A DNA stretch of 64,000 nucleotides from Strigops habroptila (Eukaryota > Chordata > Aves > Psittaciformes > Psittacidae). The translations under genes and the position numbers were made by a program. Every line of letters starts with the position of its first letter. The first letter of the stretch is position 1. Shown here one piece after another: positions 35,301 to 46,745 of this stretch. The notes beneath the pieces are model-generated. The model was not told where the DNA came from, searched no databases, and was given only the letters and a program-made list of their open reading frames with translations. The DNA lies in assembly GCF_004027225.2 (NCBI RefSeq), contig NC_044277.2, positions 93,446,283 to 93,510,282 of the forward strand, written 5' to 3'.

Positions 35301-37098
35301 AGGACAGAGACAGTGCTTTTCCTGAAAGGTTATGAAGCTACTGCAAGTGTGGATTCTGTTTTCATATCTATGAATGTTGTAGATTAGTGAAAGCATGTTG
35401 TGTTTAATTCTAATTCCCACAAAGAAGAAGAAAAATCAGGTACCTAATCTAACTGTGCAAGCTCCTGATAAAAATAGCAAAATGGTTACATTGTTTATAC
35501 TTTAAAAAGAACCTATGCTTCTATTTAGCAACAATGTTGCCATCTTACAAACTTCATTTTGATACATCTTGAATGTTCCTGTATCGATTTTCAGGGCCTG
35601 TAAGCTTTCCCGTGTGTGGGTACTTCTTTATTTATTTTTAAGCTGTTCCTAAAGCATTTCGTACATGAAATGAGTTGCCTTAAGCCCTGCATGGGGAGAT
35701 GAGTGTGGTGTTGCTCTGGATGTTGGCATTACTTTCCCTTCGGAGATAAGGAAACACAGTGAATTAGAACCATGAATATTTGCATGGGATTCCTTGCAGG
35801 CATGGAGGCAGGTTGGTGTGGAGGGAGGAGGAAGGCACGTGGTTGTCATAAAAATTAATGAGTAGACAATGGGAGGGGGTATTCTGGGCTGATAAGGATG
35901 GAGTCTGATGTAGTTGTGAGCTAGTGATGATGAGTGAGGAAAGGAAGTGGTGAGGCATCTTGAAAATGAAGACTGGTGATTAATGTGATGGAGAAAGAGA
36001 GGTGGATTTTTGTAGGAATGGGTGAGAAGCTGTTTGTCATAATTTGTCTGGAGGCCTGTGCCATCAGAGCTTTTCTAATAGAAAAATCTAGTGAGATCTT
36101 TAAATGGCCATAGCATACGTTAGAAGTATCTTTGGGATCAGTATATTGGCTTCTTTTTTGGTGTATGATAAAATTGTTTCTACATAATGATGTACAAGAA
36201 AGCCAAGTTAGCTTTAGCTTTGCATATTTTGAGCTAAATCTTCTCCCCAAATAGCTGCAGTCTTCAGCTGAGGATACAAATTAGCTTCTTCTATTTGGCT
36301 TCACAATACTGTGCAAGGCAAAAATGCATTTAGGTAAGTGGTTCAGGAGTCGCATATGTTGTTTTGAGATTATTTCAGAGGTGAGACTTTGTGTGACTGC
36401 TCGTTTAGTTATCTTTCAGAATTTGTATATGGGTTTTTGGTTGCTATCAATGTTGCTCTGTGCATGTGCTCTGAAAATAATATAAGTTGTGATGGCTCCA
36501 GAATACCTAAGGAGGTATGCTAGATTATGCAGCAAACACTGAGGTGTATCTAAGCAACTTTCTGCTTTTGTGCAGGCTATTGTAGTGCCACACAGGGTAT
36601 TAATTTAGGCCTGCAAGCTGCTTTAGCTGTTTAATGGTGGTAGACTTGATCTGTTAATTGTTGCTTCTCTGCTGAGATTGCATACGATGTCACTTCAGTT
36701 CTGCTGGTGCTGGAGCAGACCTGAGCTGGTTGTAGCTTGGGGGTTCTTCCCTGGGCAACCTTGTGGGGTGTGAACATAGACTCAGTTGTGCTTTGTAGAG
36801 AGGCCGTTGTTTAAAGGGTTTGGGTTTCAAGTGTTGGAAGAGACACTCTTTCCCTTACAGAAAATGTGTAGCCCTATGGGTGAAATCCAGAAGACATGAT
36901 AGATGATGAAAGGTGCGCTATCTGTGGGGCTTATGTTTGCTATTTTCGAAGTTATATGATGCATTATATAGGCAGTAGCTTTATGCATTCAGCCTCCTGG
37001 ACTGGACCTGTGGAGCACATTTAGGCATGAGTCCTTACTGAAAAACAACCAGTGGAAGGAAGGGTGGCTCTGGTGCACAACTTCATGCTTTCCATATA
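32311..37098. other. Non-coding DNA, probably intron or gene desert
   Basis: No coding exon or recognisable transposon was seen. It contains short homopolymer runs (G near 33116-33126, T near 34711-34728). If the transcript from the second CpG island is real, this is its intron. Confidence 0.5.
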
Positions 37099-37158
37099 TT
37101 TTTTTTTTTCTTTTCTTTCTTTCTTTTCTTTTTTTATTTTTTTTCTTTTCTTTCTTTT
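37099..37158. repeat. T/C-rich simple repeat
   Basis: About 60 bases of T with interspersed C (TTTTC and TTTC units). Low-complexity, no function seen. Confidence 0.92.
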
Positions 37159-37773
37159 ATTGAAATTCATTATACTTGCAAAAGAAGAAATGAAAGAAAT
37201 GTAATTCTAGCCCCAATTCTTGTTCTTTGTCATGTAGGTACCTTTCAGGTTCAGGATTTGTATACATTATTTTTGTAGTCTTAAGTGTATGCAATTATGT
37301 GGCTTTATCAGTGTAAAGCTTTCCTTTTTTGTATGGTTAAAATCTGTGTCCTAGATTGTGGCTTGGTTTATCAGATTTGGATTAACTGCCATTTCTTCTT
37401 TTCAAATAACTTCTTTTCCATGGTATCAACACCTGGCATGAGTATTATCATCCATCTTCAGGAGACTTTGATGTATGAGCATTTCTAGCCTAGTTTAGTT
37501 GACTATTTGAATACATTGTGAAAAACTTTGTTTAACTTGAGAGAAAAGTTGAGTGATTATTGCTTTTAAAGAACAAATGAGAGGACAGCTTGCAAGAACA
37601 AATTAGCTGTCCCTGTAAAAATCCATATTGTCAACTTAGTTACTGTCTATACATCAGCTATGGGAGTTAGTTATGGAGGGTTTGATCTGTATCTCCTGCA
37701 GGAATTCCAGCACTTGAGGAAGGGGACTGTAACCTGGTATATGTTCATGACAACAGTTCAGCTAATAATAGTA

Positions 37774-37844
37774 CTTTACATTTGCAAATGCAAAGAAATC
37801 CATCTACTGCTTTGACATTGGATTGTGTGTTGCGGTTGAAATAG
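37774..37844. repeat. 71-bp duplicated element, copy 1
   Basis: This segment matches 39166-39236 in the same orientation with 64 of 71 bases identical by my alignment. The first 25 bases are identical and include a quasi-palindrome CTTTACATTTGCAAATGCAAAG with a single mismatched pair and the perfect core CATTTGCAAATG. The flanks are unrelated to those of copy 2. Confidence 0.88.
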
Positions 37845-39165
37845 GTTGTGTTGGTTTCTTTTTTTTTGTTTTTCTCCCCTGATTGAAAAGGAAGTTTTAA
37901 AGGCAACAGTAAGGGAAAGTTGTTCCGTGTCCCCAGAGAAATGAATGGACAATTTGCTTAATGTCCATTGAGATTGGTTTTGGACCACACAATGCATCTA
38001 GACACAAGATCAATTAGATGCTAGTTTATTTAAAATGTCTTATTTAAACTCATAATTAGCACCTTCCTTGTATGTATTTTAGTGTATAGTAGCTTAAAAC
38101 TAATGCCTGAAGTATTTTCATCAGCCAATTTGAGTTAACCAGTGCACTTTTTTTCTCTTTAGCCACCAGCATTTGAGCTGCTGTGTCTGAATCCAGCCAT
38201 CTAGGTCGATTTTTCAGCAGAGCCAAATAATAGTAGCTAGTGACTTCTGTGGTGATAAGGACCACTGGGATTTTTGGAAAAGCAAACCAGACACCAGAGC
38301 CCCTGTGTGTGTGTATACACATACATTACACGCTTGTATTTTAGACATAAATATATATATATCTACACACAGACATGTACACTTTCACACCATGCAGTCC
38401 AAAAACAAAGGTGTGGTGCCTGAGGCAGCCTTATGTGGGAGACAGATAGTTTTTTCCCCTCTGTTGGAAGCAGCATCTAGTGCATTCCCAAACCTTTCTT
38501 TTGCTGTCTTTTGTCGGTGGTCTTTTTTGCTGTGTTCCCTTTCTGTTTTGGTTTTTAGGCTACTTGAAATAAAATACATGCCCTGTTCCAATTTAATTCC
38601 AATTTATTCACTAGTTTGTATCTTAAAGCACATCCTGTGTGTAAATTCTGGTCAGTCAAAAAACATATAATGGAAAAGTGTCTATAGAATTAATAGTGAT
38701 CAGGCATATACTGAAAGAATTCACTGTAATCAGTACTAAAACACTTTATCTCAACCTTATGCTCACTGTTTGCTCCTTCTCTTCCCCCCACAAAAGACAC
38801 CACTGAGAAGCAGCAAGGCATATCTGAAGCGGAGCTGTGACAAGCACTAAATAATTAGTTTTTTCAACTGGTAATCAGTTTGACTTAACTTTATGTATGT
38901 ATGTGTATGTACACACCTATACATGTTGGTTGGATGTAATTCATTGCTTTAAATTGTGCACAGTGTAGTACTCAGCGTGGCTAGAGGATATTTTTATATT
39001 TTCTATCTAGTTTTAACATCTTCAGTAAGAATTGTTGTGTCATCAAAGCTATGTGTGGAACGTTACATGTTGTGGACTTTAAGCAGAATAGATGTATTAG
39101 TGGCTCTCTGAAACAAGCAAAAGGATGTTTGCAAAGGAAGATCAGAACCATTCTCAGACTGATTT

Positions 39166-39236
39166 CTTTACATTTGCAAATGCAAAGAAACCAATCTACT
39201 TTTTTGACCTTGGATTGCGTGTTGCAGTTGAAATAG
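39166..39236. repeat. 71-bp duplicated element, copy 2
   Basis: This is a direct copy of 37774-37844, shifted by 1392 bases, with seven substitutions and no gap in my alignment. The octamer-like quasi-palindrome at its start is unchanged. It could belong to a dispersed repeat family or be a local duplication of a functional site. Confidence 0.88.
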
Positions 39237-39683
39237 ATTTTTGTCCTGAACACTGTTGCAGAAGGCAGTAAGTTAAGACATGGCAGATCTGAGTGAGAGT
39301 AGGGCAGAAAACAGGCAAAATAAGAATCCTATTGCAGACTTTTGTGTTTGAGATTATTACGTAGGGTTATGCATCTTGAGCCTTTTCTTATAATGTTGGC
39401 ACAGTCCTGTGAAGCATAATTGGGCTGTCCAATAACTGTGTAGGAGAGCATATTCTAGATATTGAAAAAAGTCTATAGCAGTATTAAAAATAAGGATTTA
39501 TCAGAAACAGTGTATCCAAGCAGTGGTTGCTGAATTAAAGCAGTGTATGTTTAAGGCTTCTGTTTGCTTAGGGTGAATACTGATGTGCAAACACTCTAGG
39601 AAATGCCAGGAGCCATTATTGCGTACAACATTTTCTCTTGCAGTTTTCTACCATGGTAGTGGTAGCAGTTTGAGAGGAGTAGG

Positions 39684-39724
39684 TTCAGAATAAAAAAAAA
39701 TTATTCTTATTTTTTTATTCTGAA
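39684..39724. repeat. 15-bp perfect inverted repeat (hairpin)
   Basis: The left arm TTCAGAATAAAAAAA (39684-39698) and right arm TTTTTTTATTCTGAA (39710-39724) are perfect reverse complements around an 11-base spacer. The A/T part may reflect low complexity, but the terminal TTCAGAAT/ATTCTGAA match is not simple sequence. It may be a fold-back remnant. Confidence 0.85.
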
Positions 39725-41193
39725 TGCTTCTAGGCTGAAAAGAACTGAAGTAGACCTTGTTATTTCAGGTCAGTGCCTGGATTAACTTCTTGGCAAAAAC
39801 TTGTTATGGATCATATACTGCCATCACTGCAAAACACAATAAGTGAAATAGGGTGTCTCTAGTTCTGCTTAGGTAAGATCAATTCCTTCTATGGAAAAAC
39901 AAATAAGAGAATCTCTGTGGAGAGGCACGGGTTGAATGTAGTATAATAACCACTTGCCAGAAAAATTCCTGATAGTAGTTAGCTTTTGAGGGAGACACAG
40001 CCACTTAGGTGTGTCTCTAAAGAGAACCCAGGAAGAATATTGGCATATCTGTTGGGTAACAAATGCTGTTGTATGTATTTTTAGTGAATTTTGACTTAAT
40101 CTGCCTCTTGGCAGTCAAAGTCAAGAAATACATACTCAAGAATATTGCTGTAAATAGTTGATGTGTGCATTTGGGTGTAGGGCCATCCTTGCTTTATAGC
40201 AGAGCTGGCAAAATCTGTAGGCATTACTGGCTGTCTTATTTTTGTTTTCCCGAGTGGGAAGGGGAACTAAAATTAGGCATAATAGAATATTTAATTTGTC
40301 TTATACTTTTTGTGTAGTTTTTGTCCTGTATTGGTTCTTCAATTCTTGGATTTAGAATTGTTATGTTAGCTTCACACGCTGTATTTTATGTTGAGATTCA
40401 AATAAGTAGACAATGTATTTGAAAAAAATTCTGCATAAGAATTCTTCATTAGTTAACAGTAATTTTAAAATGAAATCTTATACTTCAAGGGTCAAAGTCT
40501 TTTGTTTGGGGAAAATTATCCGTATAGAAGCTCTCTAACAGAAATGTTCTCTAATTTATGCTTGATTCTTTTGCTAGGTTAATGTTAATTAGTTTAACAT
40601 ATCACTCATAAAAGATGTCATAGTTGAGTCATTGTGTAGGTAACAAATCTTGCACTGGCTAGCAATGAAAAAATATTACCTCTATTAAAACCCACACTTA
40701 AACTGTGGAGTCAGTAAGGACTCATGACATTTTGCAGTCATCCAGCTTAATGCATTTTAATGTGTTCAGTGGTGTGAGGTTTTTTCTTGAAGGGCTGTGT
40801 GGGGGATAAGCAAGTGAGGCAGACCTTTCAGATTATGCTGTTCAGCATATTATGTAGCCTGTGCCAAGAGAGAAACGTAGAAATGTTGTCTCAGGCTGAG
40901 GTTAGGGCTGCATACTGTAACACTTATTTAGTCTGAAAACGATCTGTCCAGTGTTGCGTTACCCAAAGAAAGCATACATAAACAGTGGAAAAAAGATAAA
41001 ATTGACTTATATTCAGAAACCAAGTAATTTGATATTAATAACACAGCTAAACAAGTATGCATGCTTGTAATTAGCTAAGTAGTTTCATCCTTCTCTGCCC
41101 TGAGAGAAGCATTAGAACCAGGTCTATAGTGGAAGGTAAATTTCAGTTGTAATTGTGGCGTGGTTAGTGTGACTCTATAATTCCTTTTTCCAC
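39725..41193. other. Non-coding DNA
   Basis: Nothing recognisable beyond ordinary AT-rich sequence. Confidence 0.5.
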
Positions 41194-41215
41194 TTTTTTT
41201 TTTTTTTTTTTTTTT
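41194..41215. repeat. Poly-T tract (22 T)
   Basis: Uninterrupted T run. No retroposon body was recognised next to it. Confidence 0.95.
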
Positions 41216-41744
41216 GATGATTCTTCTGAATTCTTTCCCCTCTCCTCAATAGTCCCCCAGCCTCTCAGAGGAGGTGGTGGTATGGTGCTGCCAACACAAC
41301 TGTGAACCTGTGTTGAGTCCTGGCATCCTGCTTGGCTGTTACAGGTATTCCAGAAGATGGGACAGGCAAGACAAGTTAGGCTGATCAGACCTCTAACCAA
41401 AAGATGCTGCCTACATTTATTTATTTATTGTAAGCATCAGCATTCGAATGGCAATGAGCAATTGAATAGGTGTTTGAGAGTGCTATTGCTTTCTTTGCCT
41501 GAGTGGAAAGTGTGGGGTCTCAAAGGTCAGTGACGTTTCATTTGAGCAGCACAGACAGGCATGGTCAAGAGATAGGGACATTGCATTGGAAATATTAATT
41601 TGAAAATGCTTAAACCTTTTCCGTTGCTAAAGGCCATAAGCACTTACATGGCACAGGAGCAAGACAGTCCCTCCAGTATGTGGCAGAGAACGTCTGAAAC
41701 TTTGGAGGGCACCTACCAGTGCATCTTAGAAATCATAAACTAAC

Positions 41745-41760
41745 CAAACAAATTTGTTTG
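41745..41760. repeat. 16-bp perfect palindrome
   Basis: CAAACAAATTTGTTTG is identical to its own reverse complement and presents two facing FOX-like TTTGTTTG/CAAACAAA half-sites. Confidence 0.9.
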
Positions 41761-42212
41761 CTTGCAAATTGTGTGTTTATTTCCCTGTGGAGCAGATTAC
41801 TGTAGCTTTGTGGCCAGGTAAACCTAAGGAGGTTGATCCGAGAAAAGAAGGGTTACCACCTTGTAATAAAATACAAGTAAACAGCCAACATGTTCTGTCA
41901 TCTTTCAGTCTGAACATTGGAAGAAACTAGGTTACCTCTTTAACCTTTTTAAGTATCCTGGTAAATTCGATGTTTCAGATCCGAGAAATGTCAGCTTGGC
42001 AGCAGGTGGAGCTGGCGGAAGAACGGGAGTGTTCTTTTGACTCCTTCCAAATTGAGTCAGCATTTAAGATCCTTTGGACTATTTGTATTTCTGTACCCCA
42101 GTAGCTGGTGATTACTTGTTTTAGTGTGAAGATTTAATGAAATTTTGTTCATAAAAATATACCATTCTTTGACACCCTGCTTTACTGTTCATAGCACTGG
42201 TGTATTTTTGAA

Positions 42213-42296
42213 TGTCTCAGCATAGTTAGATGTAACATAAAACAGCTATCGCTGTGTCTCAGCATAGTTAGTTGAAGACATAGGACAACTATCCCT
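42213..42296. repeat. 42-bp imperfect tandem duplication
   Basis: TGTCTCAGCATAGTTAG occurs at 42213 and again at 42255. The following bases are similar but diverged (a variant of GACAACTAT at the end of each unit). It creates a repeated peptide in the minus-strand frame, which is not a gene. Confidence 0.7.
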
Positions 42297-43010
42297 TCTG
42301 AAGTGGCTAAAATCTTCAGTATGTCACATTGACCTTCTGATGAGATACTCACTCTGAACATTAGGTTTTCTTTTAACTGAAGGAGACCTCTTTCTATGAA
42401 CAGGTTGCTCTTAAGGTGCTGTTTTCCTGAGCTGGTTTTACTTTCAGCTTTCTTAGCCACTTGCTTGTTCATTCATTTGTAATTATAAATTCTGGTTACC
42501 ACAGGAGTTGAAAAATTGTAGCAAACGAGCGACTTCTTTTTGAATTTGCTTCTCACCTTGAATTTGCATCAGGCTTTCAGAATTCCTTTAATTTTAACCA
42601 CGAAAAATGAATATATTACAGTAATTTTATGAACATCAAAAGGCTTCAAATTGTTCACGTGTAGCTCTTAAAACTTATAAAGCAGCAGTTTAAGACTTTG
42701 AAATTCTTAACAGATGCTCAGCTATGTTCTTAGTATTTGAGCTTAAAGCAGAAAGAATTTAACTCAATTATAAAAATGTAAACCTTCTCCTTTTGCTATG
42801 CATAATTAAATATTTTCATTTACATAGCACTGAAGTTTAACATTCCTAACAGGGTAGATAAGCAGAAGGAAAAAGCAGACAAAGATGCATCTTTGCATGC
42901 AGAGTAGTAATGCACTTGCTGGTAATCGCCCTGTGATTATTAACAACTTTAACTAGAAATTCATATGCAAATTCCTGTGAATATGGATTGTATTTAGAGG
43001 GTGATTGTGT

Positions 43011-43090
43011 GGTTTTTTCGTTTGTTTGGTTTGTTGGTTTTTGGGGTGGGTTTTTTTTTTTTTGGTGTTTTGTTTTTTTTTTCTTTTTTT
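43011..43090. repeat. T/G-rich low-complexity tract
   Basis: Runs of T interrupted by G (GGTTTTTT and GTTTGG units), the same texture as at 10490-10562 and 57639-57703. The open frame across it is artefactual. Confidence 0.92.
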
Positions 43091-45479
43091 AATTGGGTGC
43101 ATCTCCTGTAATAGTCATTACCCAGTAATGTACAGTACATTAAAATCGGGACAGGAGTGCAGTAACCTTGATGCCTTCTTTTACTACATGTTTTAATGTA
43201 TTAATTAGTGGAATGGGTCTGGGGAAAATTAAAGTTTCCTTTATTTGTCAGGCCGATTTATGTGGATACAGGAGATGGCTTGAATGTGCCTGTGTGGAAG
43301 TCTGTGATCCCGTATGTCTCTGATTTAAAACTGGTGTAGGAAAAGCTATGCTAGAGGCAGTTATTACTATTGCTTTGAGTAATGCTATGTATCAGATTCA
43401 GCAGCCTGCTGTCAGAGTGCTATAATGGGAAGCATCAGGTGTTTTGAGGGCTACAGAATAGACCTAAGATTTGCAAATAAATAGCTGCACTTCTTTAAAC
43501 TACTGCTGTTTGTCATGTCCATATCAGCAAAATCTATCGGACTGAAACATTTCTGAAGAAATGTAGTGCAACTTGTGTTGGCTGGTTTAATGTTGCGCTC
43601 GAATCTTTTTGGAAGTGGGAGGATGAGTGACATTCCCTGATAGTAAAAATAAAGCACTTCTGCCTTTTTTCTTCTCGGATTCTTAAATTATGTAATATAT
43701 TACTGATTATGTCAAACATGTGATTAAATATGGGAGTGTAAAATAAGAGAAAATTTAATTTCTTGTAGTGCCTTTTTGTTTGCTTACCTAGTGAATTTTA
43801 AGGGTATGCGGCTTGGTTTGGTTGAATGTCATACACCAAAGCAATTTGGAGGTATTTTTAACATTTGATTACATGCTTCAAATTTCAAAATTAAGTGCAA
43901 TACATTGGATAGATACAAAAATTGCATAAATTAGAATTAAGAGAGGATAGATTTCTGGAGAAAGCTTCGAGTACATTAAAGGCTATTTTCAGCAGGTAGA
44001 TTTTATGGCACATGTCAAAACACAAAATAAAGTGGAAATACAAGCAAAAGGGAGAGCATCTCTGCATGTATGTGCATGCATGCGTTCCAAGTGGTGGAGG
44101 GGAGCAGGGGACCTTAAAGGAACTTGTGTTTATCTTTGACCTTTTATTAGCATTTCATGCAGGGATCCTTAGCTGATGAGCTTTGGGAAACTGTTTTAGT
44201 GGTACTTACCTTTCTGGGGTTCTCAGTCAATTGTCTGGGCTTCTTTCATTTGTAAATAGATTTTTTTTGCCTTTCTTTGTGAGGGTGAAGATAAGAGAGA
44301 AGGATGTAGGTAAAAAAGAACGAGAATTTAATTTCTATTGTAGCAAAATTCCACGTACTGAAGCTTCTTCTGCTAGCCATCCTTTTAATATAAATCAGAG
44401 TGGCTGTTTGCTAAATCCAAATCCAAGGGTGTAGGTTACTTGCTTAAAGAACAAGTGAAGCTACAAGGATCTCATTCACTTTGATTTTTTGTATAATCCC
44501 AGAAGTTTGTAACAATACATGTGCTCTTGTTTTCTTTTCTCTTGCCTCTAACATTGATTGGAGAATGCTTACGTGTTCCAAAAAAAGTCTTTGAGACCAC
44601 TGAGCACTTTAATTTTACTGGTAGAAATGCAGCTAGAGACCGAACATGGTATTCTCTTAAATTTTCATTGTTCTTTTTGCTTTAGCTGTTCGGTATTTTA
44701 TCAGTTCTCTGTTACCTTCTTGCTTCATTAGACTTGTACTGCATTTCTGAAGGGTCATGAGAAGTTTACATTATGAAGTAGTTGCTTAGCTGAGGAAACT
44801 AATATTTTCTAGATTTTTGAGATGTTTTGATGCTTAAGAGAAGAATGGGTTTGTTTCAGTTTATATTAAATGTAATGAATGTATTGGAGAAGTGTCAGTA
44901 TTGTAGTCAGATTACAAAAACAATGTATCTATATAAGAAGTAAACATGATTCCGTGTTTTTTGGTTTCTAGCTGGATGTTTTAGGTGTGTTGCCCTCCAG
45001 CTGGTTTACTGTGTTAACATATTCTGACTCTGTTTCTGTTCATTTACAATTGGATTTTACTATACTGAGGCCTCTGTTTGAGGTGAGATAGGGAATTGTT
45101 TCAGTATATGAAATCAGGCATTTATCTAACTGTTTATGTGTATGAGGTAGGATCTGGTTTCTTTAGGTAGTAAAAATCCAGTGCAGAGAGCTGTGTAGAA
45201 GATGAGGAAATAACTTTCTTGCTTACTGGATTTAGTTCACAATTAGCTTATGCTATTGTGGCTTAATTTATTACGAAAGTAGTGTGTTGCTGCTTTACTA
45301 AGCCTTTCTCTCTCTCTTTTTCTATTTTTGACCTTGTCAAAGACTCTTAAAGTAATTGGGTGCCTGTTTCTCATTTAAAAACTAAACCCCCCCCCCATTA
45401 CCTGATATTCTGAAAATAGTATTAAAATATTAGGCCTGTGAGTCCCTGGAGTACAACCATTTGTTTGTGTGGTATGTGC
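43091..45479. other. Non-coding DNA
   Basis: No gene or transposon was recognised. It contains a C-run near 45388-45396. Confidence 0.5.
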
Positions 45480-46430
45480 ACTTTTTCTCAGGTTTGTTTT
45501 TGTCCTGAAGTTTAGGGAGTGTCTATGTACTTTCTGCTTCCAAAATCATTAGTGATTTGTGGATGATTGGGTCCCAGTTTAACTATTTACTTGTAATCTC
45601 TGGAGATTAGAATTCCCAGATATTTTAATACCAGGGACTGCTGTTTTGAAACTGCAGTGAGTATTCAAGTCCTGATTTATGTGTATTTAATCCCCCTGCC
45701 TGGGACTTGTTCCAGTAAACTCACACATCTGGGTTAGTGCCCAAGCTTTTCAGTGAGTTCTTATAATTTGGGTATTGACTTTAGAGGGTTGGAGAGTAGA
45801 ATCAGGGTATCATCCACATAAAACATAATTCTATCTATTTTGGTATTTGTTAGTATGTCTCAGACCATAGCTCTGGTTATGTTGAAGAGAGGCAGGGTGA
45901 GCAGACCAGACACTCGCTCTGATCTTGGTTGTGAGGAGTAAGTTTTGCTTTTGTTTTTTTTTCTTTTGAACGCAGTTTGAAAAAAAGACTGCTCCACAGC
46001 AGTTTAATCCAATTGACATTGTGCCAGTGTATCTCATTTTCCTAAGGACTCTGATGGGATAATCCCAGGTAACCCCATCATAAGCTCTTTTCAGCATCTG
46101 GCAATACCACTGATAAGTGCTGTGATACTGCAGGTGACTTGATTAGCTGCTTGAGGTTGCTTGGTCCAGGCCTGGGTGCAATAAATATATCTTGATATTG
46201 TTTAGTACTTTTGAGTGCAAACTTATTCAACTTTAAAAGGAGGGGTGGGTAGTGAAGCTTTGGCATGGAATCTCTCTGTGGTGAGACTTTGGCTGCATGC
46301 TGAAGGAGTGAAGTATTACTGCTGTAGAGGAAGACCATGTTAGTAAACAGTTAAACTGGACATACCAGTCCATAGGGCTGCCATCATCATGATAATTAAA
46401 GTTGCAGTTTGAAATGTGCTCAACTGATGG
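45480..46430 (-). pseudogene. Degraded LINE reverse-transcriptase remnant, L1/Tx1-like
   Basis: Conceptual translation of the minus strand gives, in order from high to low coordinate, several non-LTR reverse-transcriptase blocks. The first is a QDIFIAPRP-like segment resembling the QTGFI block. Next come VLPDAEKSL and RAYDGVTWDYPIRVLRKM (near 46110-46030), which resemble the LDAEKAFDRVEWDYLF block. Then come FYVDDTLILLSNP (near 45826-45785) with the catalytic DD pair, an SIPKLxELTEKLG segment, and LKYLGILISRDYK (near 45635-45590). This order and wording fits the L1/Tx1 clade rather than CR1, whose equivalent block is AFDTVSH-like. Several stops and frame changes make it non-functional. Limits are approximate. 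L1-clade elements are scarce in birds, so this is probably an old insertion. Confidence 0.68.
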
Positions 46431-46534
46431 CACCTGTCCCTGGCTGGGCTATAGTAGACATAGTTGTGTTTTTTTTCATGGCTGTATGAAACAGGCATCC
46501 TTTCCCTGAGCACATAGTGGTGCTGGTAAGAACT

Positions 46535-46745
46535 ATAGAATCATAGAATAGTTAGGATTGGAAAGGACCTTAAGATCATCTAGCTCCACACCCCTGCCAT
46601 GGGCAGGGATACCTCACACTAGACCACATTACCCAAGATTCCATCCAACCTGGCCTTGAACACTGCCAGGGATGATGCATTTACCACTTCTTTGGGCAAC
46701 CTGTTCCAGTGCCTCACCACCCTCACAGTAAAGAACTTCCTTTGC
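46535..46745 (-). mobile_element. CR1 LINE 3' end, truncated, inverted
   Basis: It starts with TAGAATCATAGAATAGTTAG, the reverse complement of the CR1 terminal repeat. GGAAAGGACCTTAAGATCAT, a CCCTGCCATGGGCAGGGA block and AACCTGTTCCAGTGCCTCACC follow. All are hallmark CR1 3' sequences in minus orientation. The match fades after about 46745. It sits just beyond the reverse-transcriptase remnant but belongs to a different LINE clade. Confidence 0.95.

Noticed and set aside
45594..45609. 7-bp inverted repeat TAATCTC/GAGATTA
   Set aside because: It falls inside the reverse-transcriptase remnant and is explained by that coding-derived sequence.
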